NCBI GenBank assembly: GCA_002308815.1
Contig: DBVX01000066.1
Location: forward strand, 1-10,211
DNA from: Bacteroidales bacterium UBA1253
GTDB taxonomy: Bacteria > Bacteroidota > Bacteroidia > Bacteroidales > Paludibacteraceae
Length of the DNA: 10,211 nucleotides
Direction of reading: 5' to 3'
Part shown: positions 6,624-10,211 of the stretch, one piece after another
Numbering within the stretch: the first letter of the stretch is position 1
How the letters are laid out: each line of letters opens with the position of its first letter
Position numbers and translations under genes: made by a program
The notes under the pieces: generated by a model
Seen by the model: only the letters and a program-made list of their open reading frames with translations
Databases searched by the model: none
Told to the model about the DNA's origin: nothing

Positions 6624-8444
6624 GTGGTTCCGGTAAGCGAACATATAAGGCAACTGCTTCGGCAGATACCCGAAGAGCCCGGTGTCTATCAGTACTTTGA
6701 CAAGGAAGGTACGGTCATCTATGTGGGGAAGGCGAAGAACCTCCGTCGGCGCGTATCGAGTTATTTCCAGAAGGAGCATGAGTGGCTCAAAACAAGGCAA
6801 CTGGTACGGCATATAGCCGACATACGCTATGTGGTGGTGCCGTCGGAGCAGGATGCCTTCCTGCTGGAGAACAATCTGATTAAGCAGTATCAGCCCCACT
6901 ACAACATCCTCCTGAAGGACGGCAAATCTTACCCGAGCATCTGTATTACGAAGGAGCCGTTTCCTCGCGTTTTTAAGACCCGCAAGATACTGAAAAATGC
7001 CGGTGAATACTACGGTCCTTACAGTTACGGAAACACGGTTGATCTTGTGTTGGAACTCATCCACCGCCTTTGCCCCATCCGCACATGCCAGATGCCTCTC
7101 ATACAGAAAGGCGTGGAGGATGGAAAGTACAAGGTCTGCCTCAAATACCATCTGCATACCTGCTGCGGAATATGTGAGCGGAAAGTGAGCAAGGAGCGGT
7201 ATGACGAGTACATTGAGATGGCGCGAAAGATCATTCGCGGTGACGCACGGTTGCTTGCACGTCGGTTGCAGCAGCGTATGAGCGAATTGTCAGCATCGAT
7301 GCGGTATGAGGAAGCAGGAGAGGTGAAGTCACAATTGGAGATGTTGGATAAGTTCTGTAGCAAAACGGTGATTACCAACACTGTGTCAGGCGATTTGGAC
7401 GTGTTCGGCTATACCGAGGAGGGGCAGAACATCTATGTGTCTGTGCTGCATGTGCATAACGGTTCGATTGTGCAGGGACAGACTGTCTCGTTCCGCCGCC
7501 AGTTGCAGGAGAGTAAGGAGGAGATGCTGGCTATGGCAATGCACCGTCTGCGGGAGATGTTAGGCTGCTCAACGCGCGAAGTGATAGTTCCTTTTATTCC
7601 TGATTTATTCGATGAAAATCTTCATGTACACATCGCGGTTTCCGGTGACCGCAAGCGGCTGCTTGACCTTGCGATGAAGAATGTGGCGCAGTACAAGGAC
7701 GACTGTCTCCGACAGGCGGACAAACTTAACCCTGACCAAAGGTGTATGCGGCTTCTGGGGCAGTTACAGTCGCTCTTGAAGTTGCCAACTTTGCCTGTTG
7801 TCATCGACAGTTTTGACAACTCAAATATTCAAGGATCGGATGCTGTGGCGGGTTGTGTGGTGTTCCGTAAGGCTCGACCCGCAAAGGGTGAGTACAAGCG
7901 CTTCAAAATTCGTTCTGTCAGCGGACAGGATGACTACGCAGATATGCGTGAGATTGTGCGGCGGCGATATACGGATTTGTTGGATGAAAACAAGCCTTTA
8001 CCTGACTTGATTATCGCTGATGGCGGCGAAGGACAGATGAACGCGATCCGTGAGGTTTTGGAGAAACAATTGAATCTGAACATTCCTGTGGCAGGGTTGA
8101 AAAAGGATGACAAGCATCGAACCAATGTGCTGCTCTATGGAACACCTGTTCATGAGTATGGGATGAAAGTTTCGGACGAGTTGTTCCGTCTGTTGGTTCA
8201 GATACAGGACGAGGTGCACCGTTTTGCCATATCGTACCACAAACAGAAGCGAAGCAAGTCACAAATACATAGCGAATTTGATGATATTAAAGGAGTTGGA
8301 GAGGTTTCCAAGCATAAGTTGCTGCGCCATTTCCATTCTGTGGCTCGCGCTAAATCGGCAAGTTCAGACGAGTTGCGACAAGTACTTGGAAATAGTTTAG
8401 GTACAAAGGTTTACGAGTATTTTCAAGGTGTTTTATCCCTTTGA
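6624..8444 (+). CDS. uvrC: Excinuclease ABC subunit C (UvrC)
   Basis: This 606-residue nuclease makes both incisions around bulky DNA lesions after UvrA and UvrB locate the damage. The N-terminal GIY-YIG domain shows PGVYQYF (19-25), VIYVGKAKNLRRRVSSYF (31-48) and the metal-ligand glutamate E82 in FLLENNLIK; it makes the 3' incision. A cysteine cluster follows (CPIRTCQ...CLKYHLHTCCGIC), then a UVR-type UvrB-binding segment (MRYEEAGEVKSQLEML). The C-terminal RNase H-like domain, for the 5' cut, has IDSFDNSN (D395, D398), D466 in IIADGGEGQ and H532 in VHRFAISYH. A helix-hairpin-helix DNA-binding tail follows (DIKGVGEVSKHKLLRHF). The start is GTG at 6624, 4 nt after apt; no suitable ATG exists nearby and GIY-YIG proteins need this N-terminus. 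Length and residues look intact. Confidence 0.97.
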   Translation: MVPVSEHIRQLLRQIPEEPGVYQYFDKEGTVIYVGKAKNLRRRVSSYFQKEHEWLKTRQLVRHIADIRYVVVPSEQDAFLLENNLIKQYQPHYNILLKDGKSYPSICITKEPFPRVFKTRKILKNAGEYYGPYSYGNTVDLVLELIHRLCPIRTCQMPLIQKGVEDGKYKVCLKYHLHTCCGICERKVSKERYDEYIEMARKIIRGDARLLARRLQQRMSELSASMRYEEAGEVKSQLEMLDKFCSKTVITNTVSGDLDVFGYTEEGQNIYVSVLHVHNGSIVQGQTVSFRRQLQESKEEMLAMAMHRLREMLGCSTREVIVPFIPDLFDENLHVHIAVSGDRKRLLDLAMKNVAQYKDDCLRQADKLNPDQRCMRLLGQLQSLLKLPTLPVVIDSFDNSNIQGSDAVAGCVVFRKARPAKGEYKRFKIRSVSGQDDYADMREIVRRRYTDLLDENKPLPDLIIADGGEGQMNAIREVLEKQLNLNIPVAGLKKDDKHRTNVLLYGTPVHEYGMKVSDELFRLLVQIQDEVHRFAISYHKQKRSKSQIHSEFDDIKGVGEVSKHKLLRHFHSVARAKSASSDELRQVLGNSLGTKVYEYFQGVLSL

Positions 8445-8466
8445 GAATCCGATATTTTTCTTTACG

Positions 8467-8943
8467 ATGAGCAGATATACGTTAAAATCAGATTCTACAG
8501 ACGGTTTTTTACTGTTTGATGAGGCAGGTAAATCTGTTTCTCCTCTGGATTGGCTTCGTTTGTTTTATCCGCGCCGCGTGTTGGCTTTGTATGGTGCTAT
8601 GGGTGCTGGGAAGACAACGTTCGTCAAGTGGCTGTGCGAAGGGCTGGGTGTGCAGGATGCGGTGAACAGTCCCACGTTCGCCATCGTCAATGTGTACGAT
8701 GTGCCTTGCCGCAACCTTTATAACAATGCGGATGACGCAACGGAGGAGTTGTACCATTTCGACTGTTACCGTCTCAACAGTTTGCGGGAGGCTTTGGATT
8801 TGGGGATGCCCGATTATCTGGATTCGGGGCGTTACTGCCTTATCGAGTGGCCCGATGTGGTGGAGCCGTTGCTGCCAGAAGATGCGGTCAGTGTCCGTTT
8901 CACGGTGTCGGCTGATGGCTGCCGTGTCTTGGAGGTGGAGTGA
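8467..8943 (+). CDS. tsaE: tRNA threonylcarbamoyladenosine biosynthesis ATPase TsaE
   Basis: This 158-residue P-loop ATPase works with TsaB and TsaD in making t6A at position 37 of ANN-decoding tRNAs. It has Walker A GAMGAGKT (43-50), the family switch motif NSPTF (67-71), YHFDCYRL and CLIEWPD, all standard for TsaE. ATG at 8467 lies 22 nt after the uvrC stop and gives a normal-length protein. An upstream GTG at 8428 would overlap uvrC by 17 nt and add a hydrophobic 13-residue leader not expected in this cytosolic protein, so it is rejected. The last 44 nt overlap the 3' end of the convergent HhH-protein gene, so there is no room for a conventional intergenic terminator. TsaB and TsaD are not in the window. 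Confidence 0.96.
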   Translation: MSRYTLKSDSTDGFLLFDEAGKSVSPLDWLRLFYPRRVLALYGAMGAGKTTFVKWLCEGLGVQDAVNSPTFAIVNVYDVPCRNLYNNADDATEELYHFDCYRLNSLREALDLGMPDYLDSGRYCLIEWPDVVEPLLPEDAVSVRFTVSADGCRVLEVE

Positions 8944-9862
8944 AATCGAGGTACGGGCGCAGTCTGCCGGCTTCCTCTTGGGTGAGAACGGCGGGACAGA
9001 GGTCGTCCATTCCCGATAAGCGTATTCTGCGCCGCCGTGTTTCGTAGATGGCTTTGGCTTGGGTGAAGCGGATGTAAGGATGGCGGTTCAGTTGTTCTAC
9101 GGAGGCCGTCTGCACGTTGATTCTGTGTATGAGTGCCGTGTCTGCTGTCAGGTGCGGCGTCACGGAGTCCCACAAAACGTAGTCCAGTTGCTTTATTTCG
9201 CGCAGTTGGTCCGGATGGTAATAGCCGCCTAATTGGTCGCGGTAGCGGATAATCTGCCGTGCCGTGTAGCCGCCGATGCCGCGTATGTACTGCAGGTCGT
9301 TGGTGTCGGCGGTGTTCAGTTCGATGACGGTGTCTTTCTTCTCATGGATCTGGCCTGTTTTCAGCAGACTGTCCCGCCGCGCTTGCCGTGCGCGTTCGAT
9401 GCTGTCGTGGCGGGCCTCGTATATGTGGTGTATGCTGTCCCGCCGCAGGCTGTCGCGCAATATGCGTTCCTGCCGTTCGATGAAGAAAGGCATGGTGTCG
9501 ATGGCGATGTACGGCAGCAGTGCCTTGAACGCGCTGTCGGTCAGTCCGTACAGTCGTCGGAAATCGTCCGCGAGGCGGAACCGTCCGCCTTTTTCCCGGT
9601 AACGGATAAGGTTGTGTATCTGCCACGGCCGGAGTCCCAGCTGTGCGAGTGTCAGGCTGTCAGCGGTATTGGGGTCAAAGGGTCTGAGGATAACGGTATC
9701 CCTCTCTGTCTGAAGACTTTGCAGCGTGTCTTCCACAGGTCTGTTTTCTGCCGACGGCGACGGCAGGAAATGGATGAAGAGCCGCAGTGTCAATACAAAA
9801 GCAAGGAACAGGAGCAGTCCTATCCCTTGCTTGCGGGTGAATATAGGCTCTTTGGTTGCCAT
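8900..9862 (-). CDS. Membrane-anchored ComEA-like protein with three helix-hairpin-helix repeats
   Basis: This 320-residue protein has a basic N-terminus, one transmembrane helix (about residues 13-33) and a Pro/Ser/Glu spacer, then three related ComEA-type HhH modules. These start at FDPNTAD (62-68), IELNTAD (180-186, with the hairpin RGIGGYTA) and INVQTAS (248-254). Between modules 1 and 2 is a highly charged R/D/S-rich segment (about 125-178) containing an 11-residue repeat. HhH domains usually bind DNA non-specifically; ComEA uses them in DNA uptake, but larger Bacteroidota relatives have no established role, so DNA binding at the cell surface is only inferred. Strict catalytic residues are absent. 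ATG at 9862 is 4 nt after the proB stop; an upstream TTG (9877) is less likely. The gene is GC-rich (a 60-nt line near 9361 is about 70% G+C). The 13-residue tail overlaps tsaE. Confidence 0.86.
   Translation of the reverse strand: MATKEPIFTRKQGIGLLLFLAFVLTLRLFIHFLPSPSAENRPVEDTLQSLQTERDTVILRPFDPNTADSLTLAQLGLRPWQIHNLIRYREKGGRFRLADDFRRLYGLTDSAFKALLPYIAIDTMPFFIERQERILRDSLRRDSIHHIYEARHDSIERARQARRDSLLKTGQIHEKKDTVIELNTADTNDLQYIRGIGGYTARQIIRYRDQLGGYYHPDQLREIKQLDYVLWDSVTPHLTADTALIHRINVQTASVEQLNRHPYIRFTQAKAIYETRRRRIRLSGMDDLCPAVLTQEEAGRLRPYLDFTPPPRHGSHQPTP
9347..9445 (-). repeat. Three 33-nt units encoding an 11-residue R-x-D-S-(I/L) repeat
   Basis: Within the HhH protein, residues 140-172 (320-residue numbering) fall into three 11-residue units beginning RRDSI, RHDSI and RRDSL. 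The serines are exactly 11 residues apart (143, 154, 165). The first two units also end in Ala. The third matches only in its first five residues. An 11-residue period is typical of hendecad coiled coils or long charged helices, so this is probably a rigid spacer between HhH modules 1 and 2. The repeat is visible at DNA level as recurrent CTGTC(C/G) blocks on the plus strand. Confidence 0.5.
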
Positions 9863-9866
9863 CCGT

Positions 9867-10211
9867 TTATCTGACAAACTCGGTGAACACTGTCCGTTCG
9901 GGGTTCACGAATATGTCGCGCAGTATCTGTTCGGTCTTGCCGTTGGCGATGATGACGCGGGTGCCGTTTTGGGCGGTGAGCGTTGCGGTATGGTATTTGG
10001 ACTGCATGCCGCCTCTTCCCGCGCTGCTCTTGGAGGTCTGTATGTAGGCGGACATGTCGTCGGTTGCCCGTACTGTCCGTATCACTTTGCTCTTCGGGTC
10101 GGCGGGGTTGCCGTCGTACAGGCCGTCTATGTTGCTCAGGATGACCAGCGTCTCCGCTCCCATCATCTTTGCTGTCAGACCCGAAAGTTCGTCGTTGTCG
10201 GTGAACATCAG
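9867..10211 (-). CDS. proB: Glutamate 5-kinase (ProB), C-terminal part, apparently without PUA domain
   Basis: The minus frame is open from the window edge (10211) to TAA at 9869-9867 and encodes the last 114 residues of an amino-acid kinase. Motifs include FTDNDELSGLTAKMMGAE (the family's F.DND.LSA.VA block), LVILSNIDGLYDGNPADP (compare LL.LTDIDGLY in ProB), and the late-kinase motif GRGGMQSKYHTATLTAQNG, matching G(T)GGM.TK..AA..A...G. The reaction phosphorylates L-glutamate with ATP in the first step of proline synthesis. The chain ends about 30 residues after that motif, at the close of the kinase fold, so the C-terminal PUA domain of the E. coli enzyme is missing; this kinase-only form is known in other bacteria. 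The N-terminus is outside the window. The HhH gene starts 4 nt downstream, so the two are probably co-transcribed. Confidence 0.9.
   Translation of the reverse strand: MMFTDNDELSGLTAKMMGAETLVILSNIDGLYDGNPADPKSKVIRTVRATDDMSAYIQTSKSSAGRGGMQSKYHTATLTAQNGTRVIIANGKTEQILRDIFVNPERTVFTEFVR

Noticed and set aside
8428..8466. Upstream GTG start for tsaE
   Set aside because: It would overlap uvrC by 17 nt and add a hydrophobic leader absent from the TsaE family; ATG at 8467 gives the normal length.
9233..9874. 213-codon plus-strand frame opposite the HhH gene
   Set aside because: The opposite strand encodes clear HhH repeats and a membrane anchor. This frame is open because of high GC content.
9863..9877. 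Upstream TTG start for the HhH protein
   Set aside because: It overlaps proB by 11 nt and adds only five residues; ATG at 9862 is a better codon and sits neatly after the proB stop.
1..10211. CRISPR array, insertion sequence, prophage or tRNA gene
   Set aside because: No regularly spaced repeats, terminal inverted repeats, transposase or integrase motifs, or tRNA-like cloverleaf with a TTCGA-type arm were seen on reading; a tRNA covariance search was not possible.

Overview
The window reads as a vertically inherited, gene-dense piece of a Bacteroidota chromosome, most likely Bacteroidales (Prevotella-like). The assignment rests on several things: recognisable Shine-Dalgarno sequences are absent and there are A-rich leaders before starts; the CCA-adding enzyme carries an HD domain; CysRS has a KMGKS signature; the glutamate 5-kinase appears to lack a PUA domain; and there is a membrane-anchored ComEA-like helix-hairpin-helix protein. 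This is inference from gene content, not a database match. No insertion sequences, phage genes, tRNA or rRNA genes, or CRISPR arrays were seen.

Layout, plus strand, 1-8943: the 3' end of an M3-family peptidyl-dipeptidase (dcp); a small multi-pass membrane protein whose start codon is uncertain; cca; cysS; yraN; mnmG; a perfect 16-bp parS-type centromere site (6063-6078); apt; uvrC; and tsaE. Gaps between these genes are 4 to about 60 nt, so much of the strand could be co-transcribed. Layout, minus strand, 8900-10211: the 3' part of proB, then 4 nt later a three-HhH-repeat membrane-anchored protein that converges on tsaE and overlaps it by 44 nt.

Four genes act on tRNA: cca builds the 3' CCA end, cysS charges tRNA-Cys, mnmG modifies wobble U34, and tsaE supports t6A37 synthesis. 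The others are purine salvage (apt), nucleotide excision repair (uvrC), a putative nuclease-fold protein (yraN), peptide degradation (dcp) and proline synthesis (proB). There is no gene-free stretch over 300 bases.

No new multi-gene defence or biosynthetic system is visible. The most notable element is the parS site in the 40-nt mnmG-apt gap. It is the expected ParB-binding sequence and suggests the window lies in the origin-proximal part of the chromosome. It also creates a false upstream ATG for apt. Secondary points are a possible lost or AUA start codon in the membrane protein at an ATGA-like junction, a C-terminal tail overprinted on tsaE, and a hendecad repeat in the HhH protein.
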